Of a DNA stretch of 64,000 nucleotides, positions 1 to 12,723 are shown piece after piece. The notes under the pieces are model-generated. The model made no database searches and was not told the origin of the DNA. It saw only the letters and a list, made by a program, of their open reading frames with translations. Source of the stretch: Cocos nucifera (lineage: Eukaryota > Streptophyta > Magnoliopsida > Arecales > Arecaceae); the NCBI GenBank assembly GCA_006176705.1, contig QRFJ01000022.1:3127161-3191160 (forward strand), written 5' to 3'. Numbering within the stretch: position 1 is the first letter of the stretch; each line of letters opens with the position of its first letter. Made by a program: the position numbers and the translations under genes.

Positions 1-1739
1 TATCTCTAGTTGAGGTTGATGCAGATGCTTGGAAGAGATCTTATCTCTAGCTAAAGTTGACTCAGGAGAGATCTCATCTCCTGCAGTCAAGATTGATATG
101 AGCGCTCGGAAAAGATCTTATCTCCTTTAGTTGAGGTTGGGCCGATCGCTCGGAGGAGATCTTATCCCTTATGGTCGAAGTTGATATGGATGCTCGGAGG
201 AGATCTTATCTTCCGCAGTCGAGGTTGGCCCGATCGCTCGGGAGAGATCTTATCTCCTACGGTCGAGGTTGCCTCGAAGGAGATCTTTACTCCTATGATC
301 GAGGTTGATACGGGCGCTCGGAGGAAAATCTTATCTCCTATAGTTGAGGTTGGCCCGGTCGCTCGGAGGAGATCTTATCTCCTACGATCGAAGTTGATAC
401 GGACGCTCGAAGGAGATCTTATCTTCTGTGGTCGAAGTTGATCCGATCGCTCGGAGGAGATCTTATCTCCTACGGTCGAGGTTGTCTCAGAGGAGATCTT
501 ATCATCTGCAGTCGAGGTTAATACGGATGCTCGGAAGAGATCTTATCTCCTGCAGTCGAGGTTGGCCCGATCACTTGGAGAAGATCTTATCTCCTACGGT
601 CGAGGTTGATACGGATGCTCGAGGAAGATCTTATTTCCTATAGTCGAGGTTGGCCCGATTGCTCAGGAGAGATTTTATCTTCTACGATCGAGATTGTCTT
701 GGAAGAGATCTTATCTCCTACAGCTGAGGTTAATACGAACGCTCGGAGGAGATCTTATCTCTTGCAGCTGAGGTTGGCTTAGGAAAGATCTTATCTCTGA
801 CCGAGGTCGATGCGGGCGCTCAGAAGAGATCTTATCTCTAGCCGAGGTTGACTCGGTCGCTCGAAAGAGATCTTATCTCTAGCCAAGATTATCTCGATCG
901 ATCGAGAGAGATCTTATCTCTAGTCGAGATTGTCACGATCGCTTGGGGGAGATCTTATCTCCTACAATCGAGGTTGATACGGACGCTCGAAGAAGATCTT
1001 ATCTCCTACAATCGAGGTTGGCTCAAAAAGAGATCTTATCTTCTGCAGTCGAGGTTGATATGGGCATTCGGAGGAGATCTTATCTCCTATAGCCGAGGTT
1101 GGCTCAGTCGCTCGGGGGAGATCTTATCTCCTATAATCGAGGTTGATACGGACGCTCGAGGAAGATCTTATCTCCTACAGTCGAGATTGGCCCCGATCAC
1201 TCGGGGGAGATCTTATCTCCTACGGTCGAGGTTGCCTCGGAGAAGATCTTATCTCCTGCAGTCGAGGTTGATACGGGCGCTCGAAGAAGATTTTATCTCC
1301 TACAGTCGAGGTTGGCCTAGTCGCTCGGAAGAGATCTTATCTCCTACGGCCGAGGTTGATATGGGCGCTCGGAAGAAATCTTATCTCCTACGATCGAGAT
1401 TGGCCTGATCGCTCGGAGGAGATCTTATCTCCTACGGTCGAGGTTGCCTCGGGAGAGATCTTATCTCCTACAGCAGAGATTAATATGGATGCTTGGAGGA
1501 GATCTTATCTCCTACAGTCGAGGTTGGTTTGGTCGCTTGGAAGAGATCTTATCTCCTACGGCCGAGGTTGATACGGATGTTCGGAGGAGATCTTATCTCC
1601 TGCAGTCGAGGTTGGCCTGATCGCTCGAGGAAGATCTTATCTCCTATGGTCGAAGTTGCCTTGGAGGAGATCTTATCTCCTCCAGCTGAGGTTAATACGA
1701 GCGCTCGGAGGAGATCTTATCTCCTACAGCCAAGATTGA
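1..1739. repeat. Minisatellite array, 36/44-bp units, inside E0
   Basis: About 40 diverged tandem units. The core GATCTTATCTCC recurs at spacings of 44, 44, 36 and 44 bp (for example 371, 415, 459, 495, 539). Each unit contains GGAGAT-CTT-ATCTCC, a 6-bp inverted repeat with a 3-nt loop, followed by a CGAGGTTG block and a variable spacer. Short open frames in this stretch come from the periodicity and are not genes. The array begins before the window and ends where the sequence changes to the conserved gag-side flank with a GTTAGGATGAGG motif. Confidence 0.92.
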
Positions 1740-2960
1740 AGGACTTTGACTCATTTATGTTAGGATGAGGTTCTCCTCCTGTTCCTAACATGGCCACTAT
1801 TGACTGCTTCTTTCCTATCATCACATAATTTTTGCATCCAAAAATAATATTATTGAAATGGAAGAATTTTACCAAAAAAAAATTACTGATAGCACATCCC
1901 CGGATTTTCTATGCTTCAGGATCGTGGGGACGTTGTTCCTTCGAGTTTTCTCAGATGGTAAGTTTCGGGCCGGACGACCTCCTCTATCTCATGCTGGCTT
2001 TCTCAATTTGGAACAAGCTTCTCTTGGCTTTGATGCTGGGAGATGACAGTCTGTCGAAGTACTAAGCCTCCAAAAATAGCGTCGATGATGTTGAAAGGCG
2101 GTCGATCTCCTTATCGTTCCTCCATTATTGATGGTTCTAGCTTCTAAGGGGAGGACTTCTTCGCGTCCTTCCATCGGAGCTTCCTTGATGATGAGCTCGA
2201 GAAGGAGTTCGAACCTCGCTTGCATTGGGGGAAGTCGTGAGCACGATCGAACTTCATTCCATCCTCTATGAAATCCCCTGGGGGAGAACTTCATGACCCC
2301 CTGAGGGAGGACTTCATGCCCCTTTATCGGGGCTTCCTTGATGACGAGCTCGAGGGAGTGTTCGACCTCGCTTGTGCTGAAAAGGTCATGAGTGCGGTCG
2401 AACTTTATTCCACCCTCCTGTGAAACCTTTGTCGGAGCTTCCTTGATGACGAGCTCGAGAAAAAGTTCAGCCTCGCTTGCACTAGAGGAGGTCGTGAGCG
2501 TAGCCAAACTTTATTCCATCTTCCTATGAAATCTTCTGGGGAGAACTACTTTTTGTTTCTCTTTCCTAAGGACGATTGGTATGCTAGGCCAAATGCTCTT
2601 TCTTAAGATCGGATTCTGGCATCCTGATGGTGGATTTGCTGGCAAAGTCACCGTCGAAGGCTACCGCATGGTCTGCATCATCTCGATAAGGCCACGAATC
2701 TAGTAGACCAGCAGATTAAACTGCTCCACATCTACCACGACTTTAGGTGGAACCTAGATTGCCGGAGCTAAAGTCGGAGCAGATGGACCTGGCGTGGAGG
2801 CTATCGATCATCGAGTCAAAGCTCTCCTAGAAGGTATTCTTTCTTAAAAAAGAACTCTAGAGAGAAAGAAGAGAGATCTTCAGAGAGAAAAGAGAGAAAT
2901 CATTGCTGAGTACTCCTTTAAGAATAAGGGAGCCTTAAGAACACCTCAAGAACAGAGGCA
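1740..2960 (-). pseudogene. Decayed gag 3' region of E0 with a local triplication
   Basis: Collinear with the gag region of E1 and E2 on the minus strand, but the Retrotrans_gag core is absent. Instead a stretch of about 100-140 bp that encodes an EL-VIKEAP motif on the minus strand occurs three times (about 2145-2285, 2305-2425, 2430-2520). A 172-codon frame at 1989-2507 spans these copies and is an effect of the triplication. The N-terminal part near 2560-2850 still resembles the other copies. No function is expected. Confidence 0.6.
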
Positions 2961-2982
2961 GCCCTTCATCTAGCGTCAATTC

Positions 2983-4093
2983 TGTTATCGTAGAATCTGG
3001 TTGATGCTAGATAGAGCTGGAGTGGAGAAGGATAAGATCGTCATCGGTGACCTACAAAATAAAGTTTCATCCAAAGTCGGTGGTGGTGGCTCCGATAGGA
3101 TCCTTCGACGATCAAGTCAGCTCTTCTGGCCAACAAAAATGGAGTGCTTAGGAATGAGTTCAGTAGAGTTTAGAGAAGGAGAGGAGAGCTTAGAGTTTAA
3201 AGTAAGCATATCTCGAGGGTCCCTTTTTATAGGCAGAGCTTGTAGCGGATTGATGGTGACAGCTGCAGCTGCCTGATAGCAGGCTGCTCGAGATCTGATG
3301 GAGTCAGTCATGGAGGGAGGCATCGTCTGTAGCATCATCTGCAATAGATTGATGGTGACAGCCATCATCGTCTGGTAGCGGATCGCTGTCACCTGCAGTG
3401 GACTAATGGCGATCGTTCGTCGAGATTTAATGGCCGTAGCTTTGAGAAAGCAGGCGTTGATTGATGGACTTCGGCATATATCGATTTCAGAGAAGTTTGG
3501 ACTCCTAAAGGAGATATGTTTAGTGGGATTATTTGGGAGTAATCTGCTGGAGGAATCCGACTGAGGAAGAAGTTCGGAAGAAGTTCAGTTCTTGGAGGAG
3601 TTCGATCGAAAAGAAAGCTCATAAGGAGGTCGGCTTCCGTAGGCGTCCGACTGAAGGGGCGCGGAGGAAGTTCAACTCTCATGGAAGTCTAACTGAAGGA
3701 GTATAGAGAAGTTCGGCTCTCATGGGAGTCCGACTAGAGTTCGGGGGAGTTCGACTCTTATGGGAGTCTGACTGGAGTTCGAAGGAGTTTGGCTCTCATG
3801 GGAGTCTGACTGGAGTTCGGCCGCTGAGAAGTTCGATAGGTTGAAGAAGTTCGATAAAGATCCGACCACTGGGGAGTTCGACTAGGACTCGACTGCTGCA
3901 GAGTTTGGCAAAAGCTTGGCTACCGAGAAGTTCGGTCGGTTGAAGAAGTTTGGCGAAAGCTCGACCACTGAAAAGTTCGATCGGTTGAATGAGTTTGGCT
4001 AAGACTCGTCCGCTAAAGCTCTTTCATGGCTATCGATTGTATTAGACTGAGCATCGAATTGAACTTCGATAGGAGTGGGATTTATCCCCAATA
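2983..4093 (-). repeat. 5'LTR of E0
   Basis: Starts TGTTATCG and ends in TTTATCCCCAATA, corresponding to the TGTTGGTGCAG start and ATCCCCAACA end of the youngest copy (E3). Length is 1111 bp. The left boundary is joined to the gag leader, as expected for a 5'LTR of a minus-strand element. The middle has repeated blocks containing GAGTTCGGCT, typical of LTRs in this family. Confidence 0.8.
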
Positions 4094-4399
4094 ATAGAGA
4101 AGTTGGGTCCAATCTAATCTTGATGCTAGCCGACCAGAGCTAGAAAAATTCTAGAATCTATGTGATAACCTACCGTAAGCAGATAAAAAAGAAAATAACA
4201 AATATGTCGCACCAAATAAGATAGAAGATAATGAACGTATCACGTCTAATGAGATAAAAAATATCGATCTAATTCTCCTTCCTCCTCATGGTATTTCAGT
4301 CTCTACCTATAAATAGAGGCCCACAGGGGATCCCCAAGATAGGCAATTTTTTTCATGCATACTTCCTTTCATTTGTTCCAAACTCCTGGCTTGAGCATG
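4094..4399. other. Intervening sequence, probable older LTR fragment with a TATA box
   Basis: No gene is seen. A strong TATA box, TATAAATAG, sits at 4308-4316, about 90 bp from the E1 insertion point. Its arrangement resembles an LTR promoter, so this may be part of an older retroelement. The part from 4333 rightwards reappears at 23016 (see the duplicated locus). Confidence 0.4.
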
Positions 4400-4404
4400 A
4401 AAAG

Positions 4405-5266
4405 TGTTGGTACAGAATTTGGTTGATGTTGGATCAAGCTAGAGTTGAGGAAGACGAGGTTGCCATCAGTGACCTGCAAAATAAAGTTTCATCCGAAGTT
4501 GGTGTTGGTGGCTCCGGTAGGATCCTCCGATGGTCAAGTTAGCTCTGACCAATAGAAATAGAGTGCTCAGTGTAGAGTTCGGTAGAGTTTTGAGAAGAAG
4601 AAGAAAGCTTCAGACTAGACTTCGGAGGGAGCGAAATTTATCCCCAACAATTATCGTAACCATTCTTGATAAATGACAATCATGATTATTTTGATAAACA
4701 ATAATCATAATTATCCTAATGAATGATGTTTGTGATTGTCCTGATAAATGTTGATTGTAACTGTTCAATAATGGGATCGCCTGTAGGAATCCGTCTGAAG
4801 GAACGGTCAGAAAGGAGTTTGGCTTCTATAGAAATCCAACCGCTAGAGGAGTTTGAAAAGAGTTTGGCTTTCGTAGAAGCCCGACTACTGGACGAGTCCA
4901 AAAGGATTTTTGACTTTCGTAGAAGTTCGGCTGTTGGGGGAGTCCAGAAGGAGTTCGGCTTCCATAGAAGTTCGACTACTAAATAAGTTTGGAAGGAGTT
5001 CGACTTCCATAAAAGTCTGACTGCTGGAGGAGTCCAGCTGAGGCTCGTCCACTGAATGAAGAGTGGGTAGAAGCTTGATTACTGAGAAGATCGATCGAAT
5101 TTGGCTGCTGGATAGTTTGGCTAGGTTTGGCCGCCGGATAGTTCGGCCACCGAATGAATCCGATTGCTAGAGAGAGAATTTTTGATTGAAGCTCTTCCAT
5201 GATTTTCAGCTGCATTAGGCTAAGCTTCAAACTAGACTCCGACGGAAGTGGAATTTATCTCCAATA
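4405..5266 (-). repeat. 3'LTR of E1
   Basis: Starts TGTTGGTACAG and ends ATCTCCAATA. It pairs with 16388-17248. An extra copy of the LTR terminal sequence, ending ATCCCCAACA, lies inside it near 4612-4652, and the partner LTR has the same internal copy, so the chimeric form was present before insertion. The sequence just right of the LTR is the polypurine-tract side. Confidence 0.88.
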
Positions 5267-5439
5267 ATAGTTTTCTCACTCATGAGTTCGAAACTCGAAG
5301 AAAGAAAGTACAAAAAGGATGACTATCGAAGTCCTTTTCAAGGCTATGCACCCTATCTCCAGTCGAGGTTGAAAGTATAGTTGAAGCTCGGAGGAGATCT
5401 TGTCTCCTATTGTTGTCAAGCATAATGGGGCCATCTTCG

Positions 5440-6690
5440 AGGCCTTTCCTCTCATCCGATTTAAAATGATCGAAGTGGACGAGGTCTTCGACTTTTCTCA
5501 CATTAGGATGAGATTCTCTTTCTATTCCTAACGGACTGTGGAGGCATATAAGGGCCATTGTCAGGGCCTCTCCTTTCATCTCATCTAAAATGAATGAGGT
5601 CTTCGACTTTGCTCATATTAGGATGAGATTCTCCTTCAGTTTCTAACGGATTGTGAGGCACATAAGGACCATTGTCAGAGTCTCTCCCCTATCTCGTCTA
5701 AAATGAAACGAGGCCTTCGACTTTGCTCTGTTAGAATGAGGTTCTCCTCCTATTTCTATCGGACTGGGGGGCTTTCGACTTTGCTCATGTTAGGATGAGT
5801 CTTCTCCTATTTCTAACAGGTTGTGTGGGTACATAAAGATCGTTGTCAGGGCCCTCCCTCATCTTATCTAAAATGAACGAGGACCTTCACTTTTGCTCAC
5901 GTTAGGATGAGGTTCTCCTCCTGTTCCTTAATGGACTATGGGGGCTTCAACTTTGCTCACGTTTAGAACGAGGTTCTCCTTCTATTCTAATGGGCTATGG
6001 GGCACATAAGAGCCATTGACAGGGCCTCTTCCCCCCATCTCGTCTAAAATAAATGAGATCTTCAACTTTGCTCACGTTAGAATGAGGTTCTCCTCCTATT
6101 TCTAATGGACTATGGGGGGCCTTCGACTTTGCTCACGTTAGGATGAGGTTTTTTTCTATTCCTAACGGATTGTAGGGTACATAAGGATCGTTGATCAAGG
6201 CCTCTCCCTCCATCTCGTCTAAATGAACGAGATCTTCGACTTTGCTCACATTTGGATGAGATTCTCCTTCTGTTCCTAACGGACTATGAGGGCACATAAG
6301 GACCGTTGACAGGGCCTTTCCCCCATCTCGTTTAAAATGAATGAGGCCTTCGACTTTGCTCACATTAGGATGAGGTTCTCCTCCTATTTCCTAATGGATT
6401 GTGGAGGTATATAAGGGCCGATGACAGGACTTCTCCCCCATCTCGTCTAAAATGAACGAGGCCTTAAGTTTGCTCACGTTAAGATGAGGTTCTTCTTCGG
6501 CCTAATGGACTGTGGAGGCACATGGGCCATTGATAGGGCCTCTTCCTCCATCTCATTTAAAATGAACGAGGCCCTCGACTTTGCTCATATTAGGACGAGA
6601 TTTTTCTCCTGTTCCTAACAGACTGTGGGGGCACATAAGGGCCATTGACAGGGCCTCTCCTCCCATCTCGTCCTAAAAGAACGAGGCCTT
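5440..6690. repeat. About 115-bp tandem array inside E1
   Basis: Roughly eleven diverged units of about 115 bp, with some of about 60 bp. Each has a CTTCGACTTTGCTCACG block, then a GTTAGGATGAGG stretch ending in TTCCTAAC, then GCACATAAGGGCC and CATCTCGTC blocks. GTTAGGA and TCCTAAC are inverted repeats about 17 nt apart. The same unit builds arrays in E2 (18430-19225) and, reversed, in E4 (38925-39205). Short open frames here are not genes. Confidence 0.9.
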
Positions 6691-6729
6691 TGAAGCTCAG
6701 GAAAGATCTTATCTCTAGTCGAGGTTGGC
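6687..6729. repeat. Left stub of the E1 minisatellite array
   Basis: One unit with the AGATCTTATCTC core and CGAGGTTGGC. The nested element starts at 6730, and the array resumes at 14259 on its other side. The last 5 bp, TTGGC, are the left target duplication. Confidence 0.85.
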
Positions 6730-8246
6730 TAATAGAATCGTGATGTTGTTGTTAAGATACCGTGTTTATCAGTTTAATCCGACTTCTTAAAATAATTAAA
6801 AATCCATAGATAGCAGTGAGTCGAGTCGAATCCACAGGGAAGATAGTGTTTTTAGATTTAAAATCTTTGATTTTACAAAAAAAAAAAAGAAAAGAATTTT
6901 GGGATCAAAAGTAAAGTCGAAAAATAAAAAGCAAAAATTAAAAGGTGTAGGAATTTAAACTTAGTACTAAGATCTACTAGTTAGATCTTAGCATCTATTT
7001 GCAATAAAAATAATAATAATTTAAAGTGTAGAAATTAAATTATAAAAAAAATAAAATTAAAGAGCACAAAAATAAATATTGCATTAAAAAGTTTATAATT
7101 TAAATACATAAAATAAAAAAAAATAAAACAAGCTGATCTTTGATCTTAGATCGGAATTGGTGGAAAGATGGTGTAGAAGCCCCACTCTTCTTCTCGGCAC
7201 CAATTACTTTGAAGCAGCCATTAACCCATAGTCTGGCTTCATCCTATACCAAAGCTTTACCTTGATCGAAGATGTTGATTTCTGAAGGTTTGGGGTCCTT
7301 TTTATAGAGCTAGGAGGGCTAGAGAGTTTTTTTCTAGGCAATGTGGGACTAAGGGACTCTTTGATCATCAAAATATAAAAAAATCTAAATAAAAATTGGA
7401 CTAAAAGAAGTCTTGGATGAATTCTACTACTCTGGATGAAATCTGGTCGTAAATAGGAATCCAACGGTCCAAAAATCATCAAAATCGGATGAGTATCGGT
7501 CCAGATCAGGTCGGATTAAATTCTGACCATTTGATCGCACGTTGATAGAGGAAATCTGACTGCAAATCATGCATCGAAAGTCTTGATCATCGTCAGGAGC
7601 GTTCTGGACCATTGGATCTTCATCACTTGGTTTTCTGACCGTCGGATCGCGCCAGATCGCTGATAGAATTTGAATTAAATCCAGAAATAACCACCGCCGT
7701 CTGATCTTGACTGCAATCAACTATACACCACAGCCAATCAGCGCCTCTGTTGCCAAGTGAAAAGACCAGATTGCCCTATGAGCCGCGATAAATTTCTATG
7801 GACCCTTTAAGGGTCTAGGTCCACCATGTGTCATACTGTGATTCATCGATTTCTGCTGAGCTGACGATCCACGTCTGAATCGTAGATCGACTGATGGCTT
7901 CAATGATTGAGTCGGCTTTGATGGCTTGGCTTGGCTTGGTTGCTTGGCTTGCGGAGTTGGCTGAGCCATTTTTTTTTATTTAAATTTTATTTATTTTATT
8001 TCTTTAAAAATTCATTTTTTTTTTTTATTTTAGCTCCGTTTTACTCAAAATTTATTTCGTTGTGATAAAAAAAATGAGCTCTTTTCATTGATAATAAAAT
8101 TTTATTTTTTTATTTTTATTATTTTTTAATTAATAAAAATATGAATTTCTTAAAAATTATATATAAATTAATTAATAATTCATAAAAATTAATATAAATT
8201 AATTGATAAATTAATACTTTTATTGGTAAATTTATGATGCTTATCA
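6730..8246 (-). repeat. 3'LTR of the Athila-like element
   Basis: 1517 bp, paired with 12748-14258. The two LTRs share long stretches with many scattered differences by eye, so the insertion is not recent. The right third is very rich in A and T. Open frames at 7204-7482 and 7427-7720 recur in the partner LTR and look like chance frames. Confidence 0.9.
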
Positions 8247-9700
8247 CACCCCCCAACTTAAGCTTTGCTCGTCCTCGAGTAAAAAAAAAATTTAGTTTTA
8301 AATATCTTTTAACTTTAGAGTTTCGAATGTTACCTAAGCAGTTTTCAAAATGGCCATTGATATTCAGTAGAGCTTAAATAAGACATATCATTGGGATATT
8401 AATACTTATCAATAAAAAAATTAAATAAAAAATATTAAATTTTTTAGAACTTTTTTTAAAATTATCTCATCTTTATCTCTGATTTGTCTAAACTTTCATA
8501 TAGGCAAGTGTATTGCTACTTCCATCCCTCATTTATTAATTTTTATTTTTACATCGTCCACTTTTTGACACGAATATCATTGCTTACTTAGGCAACGGAA
8601 TTCGATTACTCGGTGGAAAATCAATATATATATATTTTTAATGTTGTACCACTATTGAGTGTTTTAACTCCTTAAGCTTTCTATTTGATCCATGTAGCGA
8701 GTCTTAGACCAATGACTCCCAAACCAGTTGGCTTTAGGGCACTAGGTATAGAATACCCCTCGGGCTTACTATCTCGAATTAAATAGGCTACGAGTTAAGA
8801 ATAGCTTTACAACGAGCTTCTTTGCCCTTCCCATCTTTTGACGCGAAACTCAATGCTTGCTTAGGCAAAGAGGCCCGGTTATTTAGCGAGAAGTATTTGG
8901 AAACTATTTTATTAAAATAAATTTGTTATATGAAGAAACGTATAGTTATCCTACACAAGCCTATAAAAAGTAGACTTTTCTTTGATGCTAGTAGAAATAA
9001 TTAAAAATGCTCAAAGAAATTTTTTTTATGTTCTAGACTTAACTCTTTATTGAATTTTCTTAATACTTGATTCCTTAATATCTCACAGATTCTCTGATCT
9101 ATCAATTTTCTTTTTAAAAATACTTAGTTTAATTCGATTCTTAAGCATAATCAGGTGTCTAAATACTAAATACTAATTTTTTTGAGGACTTAAAATTTTT
9201 ATTTTTCTCCCTCCAACTTAATCGACATTGTCCTCAATGGAGAAAAAAATAAAAAGTATAATAAAGAATATGAAAGAATACACCTGACCATATTTTTGGT
9301 CCAGCACATGTCTTTGAAAATTTGGGCTCTCCCTCCAACTTATTCAAATTATCCTAAAAAGAAAATAAACTAAAAAAATAAATTAGATAAAAACTAAATA
9401 TTGGGTTGCCTCCCAACAAGTGCTAAGTTTACCATCTTCAGCCAGACACAATGCAGCTTATTATCCTGTGTCAAATATTGGATCGATAAATTTCAATGGT
9501 TTTGAATTGCCAATCTCAGAAAGTTGATTTGTAATCCCATTATTGATATATTCATTATTAATTTTAGGGATATAATTTATGATTCCATTCTCAGACCCAT
9601 ATTTATTAAGAATTTCTCCTATTTGTTCTTCTAAAATACTTATGAATAGAGTTTTAGGAGTTAAGTTTGATTCAATGGGTGCTGAAATGGTGACTAAAGA
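8247..9700. other. Non-coding 3' interior of the Athila-like element
   Basis: AT-rich sequence with no recognisable domain on either strand. It starts, in minus-strand terms, from the polypurine tract at 8247-8262, next to a CTCGAGGACGAGC block common in Athila/Tat elements. This is where pol would be expected in an autonomous relative. Confidence 0.6.
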
Positions 9701-11431
9701 CTATTTTAATTTTAGAGGTAAATTAATGTCATCTTGCTTAAATAACTCCATTGATATTTCATTACATGCCTTTTGATTTTTGTAAGAAGAACCGGCTTCT
9801 AGGGTTGAAGGGAACAGACTTTTGGATTTATAAGTCTCGGGTAAATCACCTATTCTTTTTTTTCTTTTTTCTATCTTATTTAAACTAGAACCAGCATCCA
9901 TACTAGTTTCTGGCTCGGGTTCTTCCTCAGTACTAATCAGTTTCTCTAATTTTTTATTTTGACTAGCATTAGTACTAGCCTCTCTTATCTGATCTTGGTA
10001 TGGGTCCATAAGAATCTTATAGCTTTTAAGTTCAAGAATTACTTTGGTATTCTCAGATTGGGAATTCTTAAGTGAGATACTAAATTGATAACTTGATCCA
10101 GATGGTTGGTGGACATTAGATGGGTTGTTTAAAATTGGTAGGCTCGATAGTTGATCTAATTCTCTCCTCGTGTTAGACTCAACTAATTATCTTATTTGAG
10201 CTTCTAGTCTGGCGATAGATTACTGTTGAGTCAGAATCAATTGTTGAAGTTGGTTAAATCTATCATCAGCTAGATTGGTCTGTTAAGGAGGTGGGTATGA
10301 GAGCTGATTATGATATGATGGCTGGAAAGGCTTACTAGGCTGACCTCTGTTATAGGCATAATTTTGGTATTGGGATTTATTTTGATAATTTTATATCGAT
10401 AAAATTTAGGTCTGAGCCTAAGTCTGTTGAGATGTCCAAGAAAAATTATGGTGGTTGCTCCAATCTAGACTATATGAATTTGAAAATGGATCATTAATCG
10501 ACTTGGAGTAGTCTTTAGCAGCTTGAACTTATTCTTGGATAAAAGATGAAAACTGTGCAGTCATAGGACATTCGCTCACATGATGGATTGGGCTAGCACA
10601 GATTGAACAAATCTCTTGATAATTAGAAGATGACGTGAATTATGCAGGAGATTGTTGACCTAGGGTTAGGACTTGATCTAATTTCTGAGCAAGAAAGTCC
10701 ACTTTATTTATCAAATTTAAATCAGTCTTATGACTAGATTCTAGATGTTTTATGGATCCCTGCCCAGGTTTGGTGGAAAGACAATGAAGCATGGTTAATT
10801 GAGTTTTCACTTAGGATTTCAAATAAGGTATAGGCTTCGTCCTCACTCTTATTCATGAATGCACCTCCATAGGATGCATCTACTATCTGTCTGTATTGGT
10901 CTCCTAAATCCTCATAGAAAGTTTGAACTATTTGCCACTTAGACAAACCATGATGTGGGCATTTTTTAAGAAGTTTCTTAAGTCTCTCCCATGACTCGTG
11001 AATCTGTTTCCTGGAAGCTGAGCAAATCTAATGATAGCTCGTCTTATAGTATTGGTTCGGCCTATGGGGTAAAATTTTTTAAGAAATTCATTTTGCAAGT
11101 CAGCCCAAGTTTTAATTGATCTTCCTATTGTCCTAAGCCAGTACTTGGCTTTGTCTTTTAATGATAAGGGAAATAAAATTAGTCTAAGGGCATCATTAGT
11201 TAAATTTTGAATTTTCACCATAGAGCAGATTTCTAAGAATTCATCCAGATGTTTATAAGGATCTTCATTGATGTTCCCATAGAAAGATGGAAGCATCTGA
11301 ATTGTAGTCGGCTTGATCTCATAGTGGATAGCATGAATTTCAAATAATTGGATACAAGTCGATGGGTTATAGGTAGAAGGAATAAAGTATTCTTTCATCT
11401 GCTTAGGTGGTTCTCTAAAATTTTCATCCAT
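9701..11431 (-). pseudogene. Athila-type gag, frameshifted
   Basis: Reading starts at 11431 with MDENFREPPKQ. The first frame (11431 to 10928, 167 codons) contains a Retrotrans_gag core with KYWLRTI, WADLQNEFLKKF and a FAQLPG segment. The next piece (10946 to 10734), with WQIVQTFYEDL and FEILSENS, continues the same domain in another frame, so a frameshift lies near 10930-10946. A lysine/glutamate-rich tail is readable at 10009 to 9701. Gag packages element RNA in virus-like particles, but this copy could make only a truncated form. Confidence 0.8.
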
Positions 11432-12506
11432 TTGGTTATCGAATTTAATACAATTCAGTCTTTTAATTTTATGGTTGGGTTCAACTAGATCAGGTAAAGC
11501 AATTTTCTATCGTGCATGCATTAGTGCAACCCTATCATGTTGTTCAAAAATTTTTTTTAGAATTTTTTATATTTTTTATTATTTTATTATATTAATTATT
11601 TTATTTATTAATTTAATTTAATTTAATTATTATTTTTAATATTTTTTTAGTTAGTTAAATTTAATTTTTATTTTATTTTATTTTATTTTATTTTTATAGG
11701 AGAAAGAAGAAGAAAGAAAGAAGAGTTCTAAAGAAGAGATCCTAAGGAGTCCTAAAACTAAAAAGAGAGAAAAGAATTTGGTTTAATTAGGTTTGATGTT
11801 GGTTAGCAATCAAGTTGATCACTCAATCCTGACTAAAGATTATCCTAAATCTAGACAGTACCTAACTGCCAATGTCACCTTCAAACCCTCCAAGTGTAGG
11901 GTTAGCCAATCAACTAGCCAGGTAATTGTAAGATCGGTGGGAGTCCCCCCATTGCTTGCCTTAGACACTAATTGTGCTTGGCCAGGTAAGCAAATAGAAT
12001 CAATTAGAAACCACCTTCCTTCGGACCCAGTCGTTCCTGAACTATTTTCCTAGACATCAGTTAAATTGACTTATCCTAATCCGGTTCAACTCTTAAGATT
12101 TCTTATCCTATTGAGCTCGAGTTTCTAGGGTTGATGTCTAATTGATTTTAAAATTAAAGACTTAGGTCAATGCAGGATGTTGGTTGGTTATTTATGGGCC
12201 AAGGAAGGGTGATCAAATCCCCACCTTATCTTATTTAATTGGGTTGTGCCCTTAATTTGGTTTAATATGAATATGCATAAAAAATTTTTAATCAAAGGGT
12301 TCTATGCAATTTAAACTATATGCATGCAACTAATTGAATTCTGAAAGGCTTACCTTGCCTCCAGCAATCATCAAAATAAAATAAAATAAAATAAAAATAA
12401 AAATAAAAATTAAATAATATGATGCATGCTCTAAGCAGTTAGGATTTATAATCTTATCATGAGATTTTTAATTAGATTTAAATAAATATTTTTTAAAATT
12501 AATTTT

Positions 12507-12538
<32 letters not shown>

Positions 12539-12723
12539 GAAAAGAGAATTAGGGTTAGGATTGATCTCACCAAGCAAAACTCCTGGTTCTTTTTGTTCTT
12601 TAATCTCTTTTTTTGCAAAATAATAAAAAAAAATAGCAAGCAATATTTATAAGAAAATAAAAATTTTATTTATAATTTATTTAGAGAAAAATCAAAGAGA
12701 TCAAAAATTTAATATTCGTGTCT
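11432..12723. other. 5' leader of the Athila-like element
   Basis: Non-coding sequence between gag and the primer site on the minus strand, with TTTA-rich and TAAA-rich stretches at 11560-11700 and 12370-12540. The open frames at 11793-12053 (plus) and 12446-12643 (minus) match nothing I recognise. Confidence 0.5.

Larger units (their letters stand above)
1..4093 (-). mobile_element. E0: partial non-autonomous Ty3/Gypsy-type LTR element
   Basis: The element lies on the minus strand; its 3' part is off the left edge. From left to right it has a minisatellite array (1-1739), a decayed gag end (about 1740-2960), a primer-site-like stretch just left of 2983, and a 5'LTR (2983-4093). The layout matches E1, E2 and E3, which supports the family assignment. 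No reverse transcriptase, integrase or protease can be read. The gag core seen in E2 is missing here, so this copy cannot encode a complete Gag. The right flank has no partner in the window, so the target duplication cannot be checked. Confidence 0.75.

Noticed and set aside
1..1739. CRISPR-like array of repeats and spacers
   Set aside because: Units of 36/44 bp vary throughout, spacers are related to each other, no cas genes exist, and the DNA is plant nuclear.
1..1768. Several open frames (up to 186 codons) in the left array
   Set aside because: The array period, not a protein, keeps them open. No domain, and the frame changes with unit length.
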